The notes beneath the pieces were generated by a model, which made no database searches, was not told where the DNA came from, and saw nothing but the letters and a program-made list of their open reading frames with translations. A DNA stretch of 64,000 bases from Blakeslea trispora (lineage: Eukaryota > Mucoromycota > Mucoromycetes > Mucorales > Choanephoraceae): positions 1 to 64,000 of the forward strand of contig JAIWNE010000031.1 in NCBI GenBank assembly GCA_025331445.1, in the 5' to 3' direction. Of the stretch, positions 21,337 through 34,339 are shown piece after piece. The position numbers were made by a program, and so were the translations under genes. Position 1 is the stretch's first letter, and each line of letters starts with the position of its first letter.

Positions 21337-24300
21337 ATGAGTGTACTTGGACAAGAAGCTGAGAGAAGCTTCAATCCTGGTATTATCTTTGTCAGCTATC
21401 TCATTTCAGTCGCTGGAGCATTGACTACATTGGAGTTACTCACTAGACGAACACATATTCGTGGTCTTTATAATTGGTAACACATCATCAACATCAATGA
21501 TAGTGTGTGCCACTTTTAACATATCATTCTTTCGTTGCTCTTTAGGTTCTTGTTAGCATCAGCAGCTTTCACAATGGGTGCAGTAGGCATTTGGTCTATG
21601 CATTTTATTGGCAACAATAGTTTGACACTTATGCTTGATGATAAAACATACCAATTATCTTACGAAGCAGGCTATACATTCGCCAGCTTAGTAGTTTCTT
21701 TTTTGTGTATGTTTCTTGCATTCACATTTGTTGGTATCACAGAAGAAGTCAAGCTAATACGTATCATTCCCTGCGGCATCTTTACGGGGGTAAATCATAC
21801 ATCTAATTTATTATTATGTATATTCTGTACATCATGGAATTTGTAACACTAAAACTTTTTTTTTCTTGGTATAACAGTTGGGTGTCGCATGTATGCACTA
21901 TTTAGGTAATAATTTTATAGACTCTATAAAAAAAAATTTTTTTAACTGAATGAACAATTATTCTAGGTCAGTTCGCGATTGAATATTTTGTGATTGGTTA
22001 CAAAAGTGGATATGTGGTCGGTGCCATTATCATTGCTTGTGCTGCTGCAACTGTTGCACTGTATATTTTTTTCAAATTACGCGAGCAATGGGCAGACCAA
22101 TGGTGGAGGCGTGTCGGTTGTGCCATGATTTTGGCACTTGCTGTATGCGGTAAAATATTTTTCATTTATTTTAGCAATGTTCAATGTATTTACTTGCGTA
22201 ACATAGGCATGCATTATACCGCGCTTGTAGGTACTGAATTCCATAAACCTATGAATGATGCCATGATTCCTGTGCCCAAGCTTCAGACACCTGCTCTGAT
22301 AGGCATCATTTCTGCCATCATTGTCTCTGCTTGTATTGCACTTCTTTATATCAGTATCAAAACTGGAATGAAACATTTACCCATCTATACCAAAAAAGAC
22401 AAAAACAAGAGACTTATTCTAGATTCTGTCATCTTTGATCCCCTTGGTCGCGTTCTTGTCAATACAGATGGTACTTTGCCCATGACTGAAGTGATTGATA
22501 ACTTGGAGCTTGATGTAACTAGTTTCATGTTAAAGTTCATGAAATTCGTATTTATCTTATTTCATTCTGTTAGGAAACACATCAAGAATTCAATACAAGC
22601 CATCCTTTGTTTCATCAATTATTTCGAACTTCAGTCATCAAGGCCTCATACAGATTCTATGAAGACCTCCAACCCTCTACATTTTCCATGTCATCCACTA
22701 CTGAACTCTACGATACCATCAACACTCATTTCATTAGCAGTATTCGTACATTACGAAATGAACTTCGCTTCACTGAACACGGTGACCTTGGTATCCTAAG
22801 CGATATCGTTGTCACTTCAGATATCATCTCTAAAACGAGTGGTATTTTTAGCAAAGGAACTGGCTTTCATCTCGCTAAAAAGACAGAACAAGGATCTATT
22901 CACAACTTCCTCGCCAACAATAACAAGGAGACTGCATATGATAACAAACATGACTCGGTCCCTTCTACCTTGGGCAAAGAAACCTTGTTTCAAGATACCA
23001 AAGACAACCATTCAACCACACAGAAAAAGAATAGAAGATCTTTGTTTTGGTGTCACAAACATCCTCAGTCAGAAGGTGTGGACGAAGAAAAGGCCATGAG
23101 CATGCTTTCCTCTAGTCCTTCCAACCGCTTTTCGTCAAGCACCAATGTCGTTCTTAGTCTGGATCGTCCCCTGACTCCCTCTGGATCCCATCAACACCTG
23201 GAAGAAGCTCTATCTTCAAAGGCACGTCTCTCTGTTGAAGACTCTGATGGTGAAGATAAACATATCTTTATCGTTCGCAAATTAACGCACGAAACTGAAG
23301 TGACTCGTCTGCTCTCTCAAGGCTATCGATTCACCGAACCCATCCTTATCTCCAAAATCATGGCTGCCAAATTGAGAATTCCAATCGATCACATGCGCCA
23401 TTATTTTGTAGAAATGTTGCAGATGGCCAACTCTGTCTGTGGTCTTACCCAGCCTGACTGGAAACCTACCGAAACTGAAGCTTCTCCAGATCTTAACCTC
23501 TTCAAGGCACCTACCCGAAGTGCTGTCTACGTGGGTGCTTTCATCTTGATTGACGAGTCCAAGGACCTGAACGGCATTCAACTGCTAGTGGACAAATCCA
23601 AGCGTTTCACTTTTCCTATGGTTCAACTGACTCTAGGTCAAACAGTACCTATCAAACTGGATCATGACCAATTAGATTTCTTGAGTCATCTTCAAGATCG
23701 ATCTTTATTTGACATTGCTCAGCTCTCGCAGTTGATTCGACAACAGGAATCCCAAGGCGAAAAGTTACCTCCTGTCACTGACGAATTTATTCAAGGTCTT
23801 GAGAAGACTGCTCAACAACTGTTGGAAACTACCTCTTATAACAAAACACTCTATCAGAACACAAAGTTACATGCAACTGTGTTGGATCTAACTCCCTTTG
23901 CATTGACAACTGGTCCTTGTCAGCTGATTGTGTTTCGTTCGTTCATCAATACGCCTGGTGCTATTGCTGCTATCAACTATACCTTCTCTGAGTCTATCAA
24001 GTGCATGCCATTGGATATCTATAGGCATTTCGCTAGCTATATGACTGAACAGGCTATCAATATCTACCAAAACCATTTCAGAGCGACTGAGTCGCCCTCT
24101 TTTGTTGTTCAACAACAAATGTATAGACAACAAGCCTTACATGGCCCTGAAGACACCAACAAGGACTTTCCTGCAACTACACCTACCCAGGATATCTTCA
24201 GAGAAGTCATTGATCCCACTATAGAACCAGTTGTAGTTATAGACAACCATCATCATACCACCAAAAATATAGATATTCAGTTGGATACCTTCAAAAAACA

Positions 24301-24565
24301 ACCCGAACCTGTCTCTACTCCTCCCATATCTCCAGTCAATGATGCCTTTTCATTGCCACCTCCGCCAAGAGCCAAGCGTAATCGTCATAAGCACAAGAAT
24401 TCGTTCAACATGGTGCTAGATGAATCCAATGGTCTTAAAGCTATTTCTGAGCGAAAGAAGCTTCAAATTCTAAAGCCTGTTCCTCTTAGTGTGTTGCCTG
24501 TCCACGATAGATTCTGGTGGCTTAATCCGCTTATTGAAGAAACCATTCATCATGATTTGGAATAA
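21337..24565 (+). CDS. MHYT-domain integral membrane signalling protein
   Basis: Six exons (21337-21476, 21546-21789, 21878-21905, 21967-22149, 22207-22514, 22574-24565) sum to 2895 bases, 964 residues. About seven membrane segments occupy the first 250 residues, with three MHYT-type motifs: SMHFIGNN, CMHYLGQF and GMHYTALV. The MHYT domain is proposed to bind copper and sense O2, CO or NO; in bacteria it is joined to GGDEF/EAL domains, while here it is followed by a cytosolic C-terminal part of about 700 residues with no domain I can name, including a Pro-rich SLPPPPRAKR. Each MHYT histidine lies close to a splice junction, so intact sensing depends on correct splicing. A mutated copy of exon 2 lies at 35079-35256. 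Confidence 0.85.
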
Positions 24566-24650
24566 ACTTTATTTATTTCTAACATTTGTCTTTTTGATTT
24601 ATACTATTTTGTCTGATGTTTTTTTTTAAAAAAAAAAGTTGAACAGAGGC

Positions 24651-26427
24651 TTATTCCTCTGTTTTGATCTTTTTGTTCTCATTTCCTTGAGTCTGGCACT
24701 CTTCTTCATCTAGAGACACAACCTCATATTTTCGAACTGCCTTTGAGGGAAGACTGCTGGTATCTGATGCTGGGACAACTGAATAGACATCCTTGCTGTC
24801 TTTGAAGAATCTTTCTTCATTTGGATATTTTTTCAATGCTAGCTTAGCTTGATAGTCCATATAGAGATCCTATAAGCACCTAGATGCATCAGAATCATTT
24901 CTTAACGAGAGAAAAATAAGGTCATGATTACCTGGATACCACGAATCTTTACAGAACAAATTGGACATTTCCATTGCATAGAATTCACTTGTAAACCAAA
25001 GAATACTTTGGCATCAAAACATGTACTATGTGTGCAAAAGATACATCTCGTTGGATGTTGTATTCTAGCCAAAACAATAGGATCAAGCATAGACACAACT
25101 TCATCACTGGCAAATACTTCATCATCCTCTTGTTGTTCTTCTCCAGGATCTAGAAAAAAAAAGAGAGAGATAGGGTCGATATCAAGACAATGATAAGAAG
25201 ATTGTTGACGAATTACCGTTCCAATCATTCAAGAAGGCTTCACCACAAGATAAAAAGAGATCTTCTGTTCTTGACAATACCAATTTATCGTTTGAGTCGT
25301 ATGGGCTCAACAGTTGAATGACTCTGTTTTGGACCTTTTCAGCAAGAGGCAGATTCTTGCTGGATCGTTCCATGGCACGTCCGATATACAAAGCAGCAGT
25401 CTGTACATACAACTGACTCGTTAATTCTTCAGCTGTCTTTTCAACGACAGCACAGACAGAGACATGTCTGATAGAAGGTTGTCTTTCGCCTGTAAATTCA
25501 AATTGAAAAGAAGCATAGCCTGTACTTCTTCTATTTGCCTTTTGCATGGAGCTCGATTTATCAGTTATGTCAATATGATAAAACCCGTCCTGGTTATGTT
25601 CCTGAAAATCACTCGATTTAGAAATCTGCTGTTTTTTTTTGGAATCGATATCAACTTTTTTTTTACCTTTTGCTTATCATCAAGACAATCATGATCATCA
25701 ATCTTCAACTGAAGTGAGGCAGGATGCCATGCCATACGCTCAGATGTCCACAAGTAGAGAAACAGCCGAACATTGAGGTTTGAAGAAGCATGTCCTTCAA
25801 CCACGACAGATCGATTCAGTCTCTTTAAAGGAATATCAATGGTGTGTGTATTGCGTTTGTCTATATGTCTATGCCAATCAACATCTTCCCGAAACAATTC
25901 ATCGAGTCGCTCATATTTATCTGTGGTGGGTAGTTGGTCATAGGCAAGATCAATCAATCGTGCCTGAGGTGACCGACTAATAAGAGAAGGAAATGAGTTT
26001 CTTTTTTTTTTCTCGATTTCAAGCTAAAATTAGATGCTTTACTTTTCTCGCAAGGTACGATAATGATGCTCACTTGCTTTGATGACAGGATAACCAGGAA
26101 ACAAGATAGAAATCAGCATACGAGAATGATCACCTTGCCTAATATGTGTATTGGGGCATCTTTTATTGGTCATTCCTTTCTCAAGCAAATAATTGTGAAT
26201 TTCTGCCATTTTTACTTTACTTAATTTGAAGTAATTGAATGGATCCTGTTTCACCTGTCAAAAAAATTGCTTTTGGACACACGCTTATTTTACTTTACCA
26301 TGAGAAATTCTACTGACTGTCGAAAAGATGACATGTCTAGCATGCGACCAAGATCTCGAATTTGAACTCGAGTCAAAATAGCCTGTGTAGACCTCAAACG
26401 TCTCTTACGATATAAAGTAGCATTCAT
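24651..26427 (-). CDS. SP-RING E3 SUMO ligase (PIAS/Siz family)
   Basis: Intron-rich minus-strand gene starting at the ATG complementary to 26425-26427 (MNATLYRKRR). The N-terminal region reads LTRVQIRDLGRMLDM, then KQDPFNYFKLSKVKMAEI. A PINIT-like middle part (about 25565-25980) contains RLFLYLWTSERMAWHP. The SP-RING is at about 25080-24930: CIFCTHSTCFDA, then WKCPIC, the Cys/His pattern of Siz/PIAS ligases that bind the Ubc9-SUMO conjugate. A short acidic tail ends at TAA (24651-24653). About six introns are inferred from frame changes, so internal borders are approximate. I see no clear SAP domain, although the N-terminal helices could be a diverged one. Confidence 0.8.
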
Positions 26428-26648
26428 GCTTAAAAGAAATAAAAAAAAAAAAAGAGAGAGAGAAATCAAGAAAGCGATTAAAGGATAGCTAAGTAAGATA
26501 ATTTATGATGAAGTGGCCACCAAGTTGAAAGTCAGTAAAAAGCCACCAATATACGAAAGCAGGCATCATAAAGCCTGGTTGATGGTTGTCTCTCAAATAG
26601 CAATCCAATTAATTTAGCACTTTATTCATTTTTCTCGGATTTGAATGA

Positions 26649-28803
26649 TTAGAGTGAAATAGCAGGCAAATAGGATGTTGGCATGTTTTCTATTGTACGA
26701 CCAATGGCTCTGGATATCTTGACAGCAGTTGTATCCAGGAATTCATTCATACTGAATGTCAATTGATCCAAAGTAGGTTGTTGGTGAGGAATGTCTGATT
26801 TTGGCTGAAGATGGTAATAGAACAATTCAAAGTGATCAGGCACAGCATGCTTGCTAAATGCTTGACATAATGATTTTAGAGCCAAAAGATCCTGCTTATC
26901 CAAACAACCATCATTGACATCTAATAGAAGACAGTATTTTTAGCATATATACATACAAACATAGAATGAACTGGTTACCATCCACAAGCGTGAGATTGTC
27001 CCAAACAATCATAGGCAGTAATGTATCAGGAATATTAGATTGTCTAATCAATTGTTTGAATAGATGAGCTGCACCAACAAAGTCTAGATTTGTATGGCAT
27101 GTTGTCATCTGTAACGTGGAACGGTAGATGGTATAATAGAGACTCCCTTGTTCATAGGTTAAATCAGTCCATTGACCAGTCAGGGCAAACTGCAGAATAA
27201 TATCATAAAAGAGTGGATCGGTGGCATCCGTTTGATCGGCCAAACAATAATAAGTTAATGATTTGGCATAATCTTTTTCTTCAAGACAGAGTGTTGCTTT
27301 CTTTTGATAGAGTGATTGTTCAAATCCATGATGTTGACAGAAATCAACAATAGCCTTGATCCTGCTATCTTCCAATGTTACCTTCAAATTCTCTAAATGC
27401 TATCAAACTTATTAGAAATGGATGCCATATAAGACTTTTTTTTTACTTACTTTGGCTATAACCTGTCGTCCAATATCACCACACTGTAATAAATAACTAA
27501 ACGATTCTTTCCATAGCTGACAATGATTGAACAAGAAGGAAGCATAATACAGTATAAAATGGTGTTTGATAGGCAGAGAGACTATCCCTTGACTTGTCTG
27601 TATCTGAATAGGACGATCCAGTCTAGCACTTGCATGAAGCACATCAGTCCAATGAGCCAGAAACCACCAATCATACTGAATGCCTTGTTCAATCGCTGTA
27701 TAGAGATCGTTTGTCAAGAGAGACCTAGCTATACTTTGAGAATAATGCGTGTATTTGCTATAGAATTTCTCTGCCAGTGCTTCAATCAAGTCTGTCTGTT
27801 GATAATAAGCAAGGCAGACTAATGCATGAATATCGCTTGTTGTATGTTGAAGGATGGCATTTTCATCCCCTAGTAAAATCAAGATCAATGACACCATTTG
27901 ATGAGCATGGTGTTGACTGACTTGATCTACAAACGACATTTGTTGGAGACTGGCTAATGTCTTTTGCATATTTTCACGATCGACATGGCCATGCTGAATA
28001 TGGTTTCTGATTTGTAACAGATAGGCCAAGATCTGACTGAGATGAGCAAACTGACTGCTTTTGAGTACATGCTGAAATAGTAATGAGATTTGACTCAGTT
28101 GGCCAAGGACAGCCATTCGAATAGCAAACTTCCAGAAATCAGGACGATCGAGAGCACCATCGAAGATGACAGCTTGTTTGTTGTATTCAAAATAGAGTGC
28201 TATTCAATCGAAATAAGACTAAGTATGGATCTATTTCTCTCTACAGGCCCAGATCTTACGTCGATAGGCTTCGTTAAACCATGTCATCAATGCTTCATAC
28301 AATGGTTGCTGAGCGAGACCAAACTGTAACAGTTCAGTCAGTCGCCATACATGCAATAACTGCTTGTATGTTTCGCGTTCTTCTGCTTCTGAAGGATAAT
28401 AATACTATTCACTCGATTCAGTTATACTGACAACAAAAAATAGGCCTCTCTACTCTCTCTCTCTCGCTTACTTTACTTGTTCTATCAAGTCAATGTATTC
28501 TTGTAAGGCATTTCCATAATTCCTAACAGACTCTTTTATCTCTTGTTCTGAACTAGAATAAGCCCACGCCCACCAAGTTTAGTCAGTCTATGCCCTCTTG
28601 AAATGATCGTGTTTCTTACTCTGTATGAAGTTTTTCAAAGACAAGAAAAGTACTGGTATACAACTAGAAAGAAAAAAAAAAGAATCTTAGTTTATGTACT
28701 TTTGCTTTTGAGTGACAAGAAACTTTACTGTGGAGCGAATAGAAGGCACATGGGCATCTTTGAGTTGAGATTCATACACATTTTGAACATATTCCTTATT
28801 CAT
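26649..28803 (-). CDS. NUP85: Nucleoporin Nup85, Nup84/Nup107 Y-complex scaffold
   Basis: Alpha-solenoid protein of the nuclear-pore outer ring. The start codon is complementary to 28801-28803 (MNKEYVQNVYESQ) and the stop to 26649-26651. Recognition rests on the Nup85-type stretch encoded around 27800-27470: FLAHWTDVLHASARLD, then FILYYASFLFNHCQLWKES and YLLQCGDIGRQV, preceded by helices such as DFWKFAIRMAVLGQLSQI. Several small N-terminal exons (28803 to about 28480) and introns near 28250-28195, 27435-27400 and 26950-26905 are inferred from frame continuity. It shares its strand with the SUMO ligase 220 bases downstream; no functional tie is implied. Confidence 0.78.
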
Positions 28804-29931
28804 TGTGTGTGTGTGTGTTTTTTATGTAATGACGAAAAGTAAGAATAATGAGTAAAACTTCTTTTTTTTCCCTTTAAAACTCCATTGACAGCAGAAAAGA
28901 CTTTTTTAAAATGCACGCTAATTTTGTGTTATTGCATTTAAGGGTTGTCAGAATAGAGTGTTTGTGACAGATGATGGGAGAACAGCCTTTATGTGTGTTT
29001 TGCTATTGCAAGTTACTTCCCCAAGTTTGAGTGCTGAATCAATCACCTTATTTTTATAGAACAAATAAGGCTTTCTATAGAGATAATTTTGTATTATTTT
29101 TTCTTATGGTATTTGTTCTACAGATATCACTTTGGCTACTTTCATTTGATTTATTTTTGCAATAGACACATCTTGGCTTGGTAAACCCCCCCTTTTCTGT
29201 GTGTGTGCGTGTGTTTTAAGAGGAGTGAGCAAAAAGAGACTAAGTTTGTGTTAGCTCAACTAGGATATATTATGCAACACATAAATGATAAGATAAATGT
29301 TGTCAAAAAAAAAGGTTGTTTCAATTACTACTTTATATTTTGATCGAATACATGATACGTGCTATCAAGTATACAAAACGTTGAAATAAAATGTCTTGAA
29401 TGATGACAAACATTGATTTAGACTACAAAATGCGTCTCTCTTTTTTTTCTCTCTATCCAATGAATAGTGCAATAACAGCCAAATGAGGCTTTTTGAAATA
29501 GCTTGGACAAAAGAGACTCGAAATGATACTTAAAAGTTACAATGATTGACAAAGAAGAAAGTGTCTTGTAAAAATATCATGTTTTTATGATTGAGGCAAG
29601 TTTACTTTGACAGGCAAATGTAAATGAGCTTTAGAATTTTATCAGGCATGTTCTGTCCATTTTATAGCTCTATTTTTTTTTTTTTAATTCAGATCAAATG
29701 GCATTTGCTTCCTTTTCTTTTGCTTAAGCTTTCACATGCTTGCTATCTGTGCTCAAAAATGTTCAAATGTAACAGTTACACAACAGTCACCTAAGCTGCC
29801 TTTAGAAACAAATGGAAAAAGGAATTACGACAGCCTAATACAAACAGAAAGGTAATCCATAGACTGAAGTAAAAATGTACACCATTTGTTTATAGCAATG
29901 GATGAAATGGGTTGTAAAAAAAAATAGGACT

Positions 29932-30021
<90 letters not shown>

Positions 30022-30803
30022 ATTGCTTACCTAACATCATCATTCGTGTAAAATATCAATTCATTTTTTTAGGAGGGCAAACATTTCAAAGAGTACTATA
30101 GGCTCATTCTACTGACTCCTAATGTTGATTGCTTGGACATGATAGAACTCGAAGAGGCGAAAAGATTCAATCTTGATGCCAAACTGTACATGTTGTTTTG
30201 TGCAGTGTGGCTTACACAAAGCAAGAGAGAGAAAAACCTTACTTCAATCAGCAAGCGAAAACAGCAATAATGCAATCTATTTTTCTTCCAATCAGGATCC
30301 TTTCCGTTAGCTAAACACAAGGCGATGTAGCAGTGCTTTCATCATCTGTCTGTACTCACTTATTGATATCTTTGTCGCCAGTACACGTTAAAATATAGAA
30401 AGAGTAAGATGAATTACACTAGTCCTATCCAACTCCTATAGTTTTTCCAAGTACGCTGTCTCCTCATTCGCTCTACCCCCTTATTCTTCGACATGCATCA
30501 GCTGAAACAAATATTTTCGTTTGTGCTGTTGTATGGAGCTACCCATTTAAAAATATTCTACAGTTTGATTTTCAAGAAGTAAAAAAGATTAAACCCCCGC
30601 ATTCAGTCCACATCGGAGATGTTCGCTTTGCAATTCGTATTCTTATTGGCTGACGCTTTAAAACTTTTTTTTTTTAGGTATTTGGTCCCTATCCCCCTTC
30701 CTTTGACCTATTTATTCCTTTCTCTTTCTTCTACCCCCCCCCTTACTCTTTCTTTTCTTTTTCTTGTCTTCTGCTACGTGCCTGTACATATATTGAATAA
30801 GAA
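28804..30803. other. Intergenic region with a GTA microsatellite
   Basis: About 2 kb without a supported gene. Contains a short GT run at 28805-28820, a 90-base GTA microsatellite, T-rich tracts, and from about 30660 a C/T-rich leader for the PRELI gene. Confidence 0.55.
29932..30021. repeat. (GTA)30 microsatellite
   Basis: Thirty perfect GTA units with no interruption. The uninterrupted array suggests it is young or length-polymorphic. Poly-leucine frames read across its complement are an artefact of the repeat. Confidence 0.97.
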
Positions 30804-31423
30804 ATGAAATGGTTCAAGTCAACACATGACTTCAAGTATGAATGGAGTCTCGTCTCAGCAGCTCAGTGGCAGAAATACCCTAATGAAAGCTGCCCTCATG
30901 TGGCTCACGTAGACGTTGTAAGTCGCACTGTAGATCCTGAGACAGGCGTCCTTACAACAGAACGTTTAATCACTGTTGACCAAAATATACCCATGATCAT
31001 TAAAAAGGTAAAAGCAAAAAGAAAATAGCAGAAAGAGAGAGTGTTTTTGACTCTAATAAAAAAAATTTTTTTTTTCAGATTCTTGGTGGTGGTTCTCGAC
31101 AATATGTAAGAGAAACATCTGTCATTGACCCTAAGGAGAAGACATTGACGATGCATTCAGTCAATTTGACATTATCCAACATTTTGAGTGTGGAAGAGAC
31201 AATTGTATATAAAGAGCATCCTGAGGATTCTAGCAAGACTCAGTTTACACAGCAAGCAGCTATTTCAGCTGGTAGTCTTGTATCTACATGGTCTAATACC
31301 CTGGAAGATTTCTCACTCAAACGATTTCAACAAAATGCAGCAGTAGGCCGTGCAGGATTCACAAAAGTCTTAGAACGTTTTGTTGTCATGGCAGAAGCAC
31401 AGCAACAATCCAACAATGTTTAG
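30804..31423 (+). CDS. PRELI/MSF1-domain mitochondrial phospholipid-transfer protein (Ups2/SLMO-like)
   Basis: Two exons (30804-31007 and 31079-31423) sum to 549 bases, 182 residues, the length of Ups/PRELID proteins. The PRELI domain starts at residue 1: MKWFKSTHDFKYEWSLVSAA, then a YPN motif and HVDVVSRTVDPETG, ERLITVDQNIP and NILSVEETIVYKEHPED. Family members move phosphatidic acid or phosphatidylserine between mitochondrial membranes together with the small partner Mdm35. Overall similarity seems nearer to Ups2/Ups3 (SLMO/PRELID3) than Ups1, so phosphatidylserine transfer is the better guess, at moderate certainty. The single GT-AG intron ends in a long T tract. Confidence 0.88.
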
Positions 31424-32817
31424 AGTTTTTCTTTTTCTTTATGTCATCATCTTCATCCTCCCCCACCTTATTTATTGTACAATAATAATAAAAAAAATTG
31501 CATTTCTTTCTTTCTTTCTTTTTTCCTTTTTATTTGTATATTAGTTGTAAAGAAATAAGCAAAGGAAAATCATGATAGGTGAATAGAGAAATTAACTTCT
31601 TTAGGCTTTTTTTTTAACGGGTAAAATATGATTTACTTTTGTAATAAACGATCTATGATGAGAAATGCTTTGAAATAATAATAAAAACATTTGTATCATT
31701 TGAGACTAGTGCATTTAGAGGGGGGGGGAAACGAATAGTTTTACCGAACAACCTAACCAGATGATTTGCTTTAAAAATTTTCTCCACAAAAACAACCTTA
31801 TTGTAAGGTCAAAGCGTGAGGAGTCCATGTAACCTGCATTAGATGGCCGATCGTTCTCTTAAAAATAACAATCATTCAAAGCAAAAGCCTTCTTGTTGCC
31901 AATTAGCCAATCAAAATCTTTACATGAACAACTGAGTTGAAATGTTTTTTTTAAAAAAAGTAGGTACCTAATTCTGTAGACTGAATAAAAAGAGAGAGAG
32001 AGAGATTCTTTTGAAGATGGGGTCAGAAGCACTCTTGATCATGACTATACGCTTTATTCAGGGATTTCTGGAGGTTTATTTGAAATTAAAATCGTTTAGA
32101 AAATAAGGGGAGAGAAAATAACCGTTACATAAACACTATTTCGATTCCACTTTGATGGAAACATAGATGCATTTGCACTTGAGTAGATACAAGCTCTAGG
32201 AATAGTACACGAGTCGCTTTATTTAAGAAGTGTTCGTGTTCTTGAGAAATACCATTCTTATATTGTATATTCTTATAGCAAACACTTCTTAAATCGAGCG
32301 ACTTACTTTAGGTCAATGCATATTTTGGCAAACCAAGAAGAAACATCAATCCTATCAAAACAGCACAATAATCAACATTTGATTTTTTTTTCTTCATTCG
32401 ATTTAGCACTTGTCCACCACAAATCATAGCCTCCAAATTGAAAATGGCGTAGGAATGAGCTCACAGACAAAATAGGCTTTTTTTTTTATTGCTTTGATAA
32501 AACAAATTGTCTAAATAAGGTTTGTTTGTTTGAGAAGAAAAGTTAAACCTTTAATCTACTTGATTTGGATAAACCGAAAGAAGAATTCGCTCAAGGCACC
32601 AAGTCATAACTGTTAAATGAAAAGCCACTTTATTATATATCATTTTATAGATTTATTTTTACCTCTCTCACCCATTTTTGAAGGCTTGTTCGGCTCGGAA
32701 ATCCAACATATGAAAAAAAAAAAATAAAAGATATAAACAAAACCAATATCTACACAATGGCTATCTGTTTCTTTTTCTTTTCTATCCCGTAATAACTTTA
32801 GGCAAAAACATCTAAAC
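31424..32817. other. Intergenic region with a foldback repeat
   Basis: About 1.4 kb of AT-rich sequence between the PRELI and RACK1 genes. A 90-base foldback lies at 32213-32302. The last 200 bases are T/C-rich, typical of a ribosomal-class promoter and leader. No gene recognised. Confidence 0.55.
32213..32302. repeat. 22-bp inverted repeat with 46-base loop
   Basis: The left arm GTCGCTTTATTTAAGAAGTG (32213-32232 and on to 32234) pairs with 32281-32302; the arms differ at two central bases and the outer GTCGCT/AGCGAC is perfect. It could be a miniature transposon remnant; no duplicated flank is evident. Confidence 0.7.
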
Positions 32818-34259
32818 ATGAACAACTTTGCTCTTCGCGGTACCCTTGAAGGTAAAAGAGGCAGATGGATGATGAGGTACCTGCTTTATGAACTAACCTA
32901 AATACATACAATAGGACATAATGGCTGGGGTAAATTGACCTGAATTTCTACTAAAAGAAAATATCAAATAACATGTATTTTCTCGAAAAAAAAAGTTACC
33001 TCCATTGTCACTTCCCCCAATGCTCCTGATATGGTAGTCTCAGCTTCTCGTGGTATGTAGATACGTTTGAGTGTATAATTAAGCTCTAACTATCCATTCT
33101 ACTCTAGACAAGTCAATTATTGTTTGGCAAATTACTAGGTTTGAAAAAATGCTCTCGAGATGCTTTTTATAAAGGCTTTTCTTTTTCTGGTCTTTATGGT
33201 TTAACCTATCTATAAATTTACCTGTTCTTGAAACAGGTAAAGTATATTTTTCTTTTTCTTTTTTTTATTTCATATTAGGTTTGCTTCCCTCTTTTCCTCG
33301 TCTTTCTCTTCTTCTTTTCTCTTGTATTGCAAGATGTTCTTTTATTGCAATACAAGAAAAAGAAAAGGAAAAAGCGAAAAGGAATGCCACTTAATAGTTG
33401 AAGTGAATGTCATTTTTTCATTGAAAAAATTACTCACGATTGCCCTAACAGGGATGAAATTAACTATGGTGTTCCTCGCAAGGCTCTTGTTGGTCACAAT
33501 CACATCGTTCAAGATTTAGCTCTCTCCTCTGATGGTCAATTTGTCTTGTCTGCCTCTTGGGATCATACACTTCGTCTTTGGGATTTGGCTACTGGTAAAA
33601 CTACCCGTCGTTTCGTTGGCCACAACAAAGACGTCTTATCTGTTTCCTTCTCTGCCGACAACCGCCAGATTGTTTCTGGTGCTCGTGACAAGTCAATCAA
33701 ATTATGGAATACACTAGGAGAATGTAAATACAGCATCTCTGAAGACTCTCACTCAGATTGGGTATCCTGTGTTCGTTTCTCCCCTAATCCTGAGGTACCT
33801 CTTATTGTGTCTGGTGGCTGGGACAAGCTTGTTAAAGTTTGGGATCTTACAAAAATGAAGTTACGTGCCAACTTTGTTGGTCATAATGGTTATGTTAACA
33901 CTGTTGCTATTTCTCCTGATGCCTCTCTTTGTGCCTCTGCTGGTAAAGATGGTCAAGTCATGCTCTGGGACTTGGCTGATTCTAAGCACCTGTTTATCTT
34001 CGAAACTGGTACAGAAGTAAACAGCCTCACCTTCTGTCCTAACCACTACTGGCTCTGTGCTGCTGTTGGTTCATCTATCAAGATTTGGAACCTTGAAGAT
34101 AAGAGTGTGGTTGAGGTGTTGACTCCTGAATTCAACACAACTGCCAAGCAAGCTGATCCTCTTTGTCTTACACTTGCTTGGAGTGATGATGGTAGCGCAC
34201 TTTATGCTGGTTACTCTGATAACCTTATTCGCGTATACCAAGTTGTTCGTACCTTGTAA
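32818..34259 (+). CDS. RACK1 / Cpc2 / Asc1, ribosome-associated WD40 protein
   Basis: Seven-bladed WD40 propeller bound to the 40S subunit near the mRNA exit, a scaffold for signalling and translation control. Five exons (32818-32851, 32915-32929, 32996-33052, 33108-33138, 33452-34259) sum to 945 bases, 314 residues, exactly the usual RACK1 length. Marks: [83 protein letters not shown] and a C terminus [15 protein letters not shown]. The first four exons are tiny (15-57 bases) and clustered. The fourth intron is 313 bases, four to five times longer than its neighbours, and contains two perfect hairpins and an internal AG|GTAAAG. Confidence 0.95.
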
Positions 34260-34339
34260 AAGTTGTCAATAAATGTTTAATGACCGGATAAATTGGTTTT
34301 AGTGATAAACATATTCTCTGCTCGATTTTGAGAATAAGT

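Noticed and set aside
29825..30043. Minus-strand frame with about 30 consecutive leucines
   Set aside because: Produced entirely by the GTA microsatellite; no conserved sequence on either side.
33139..33451. C/D-box snoRNA in the RACK1 intron, as in yeast ASC1 and animal RACK1
   Set aside because: I looked for RTGATGA and CTGA boxes with a terminal stem and found no convincing pair; the visible structures are plain hairpins.
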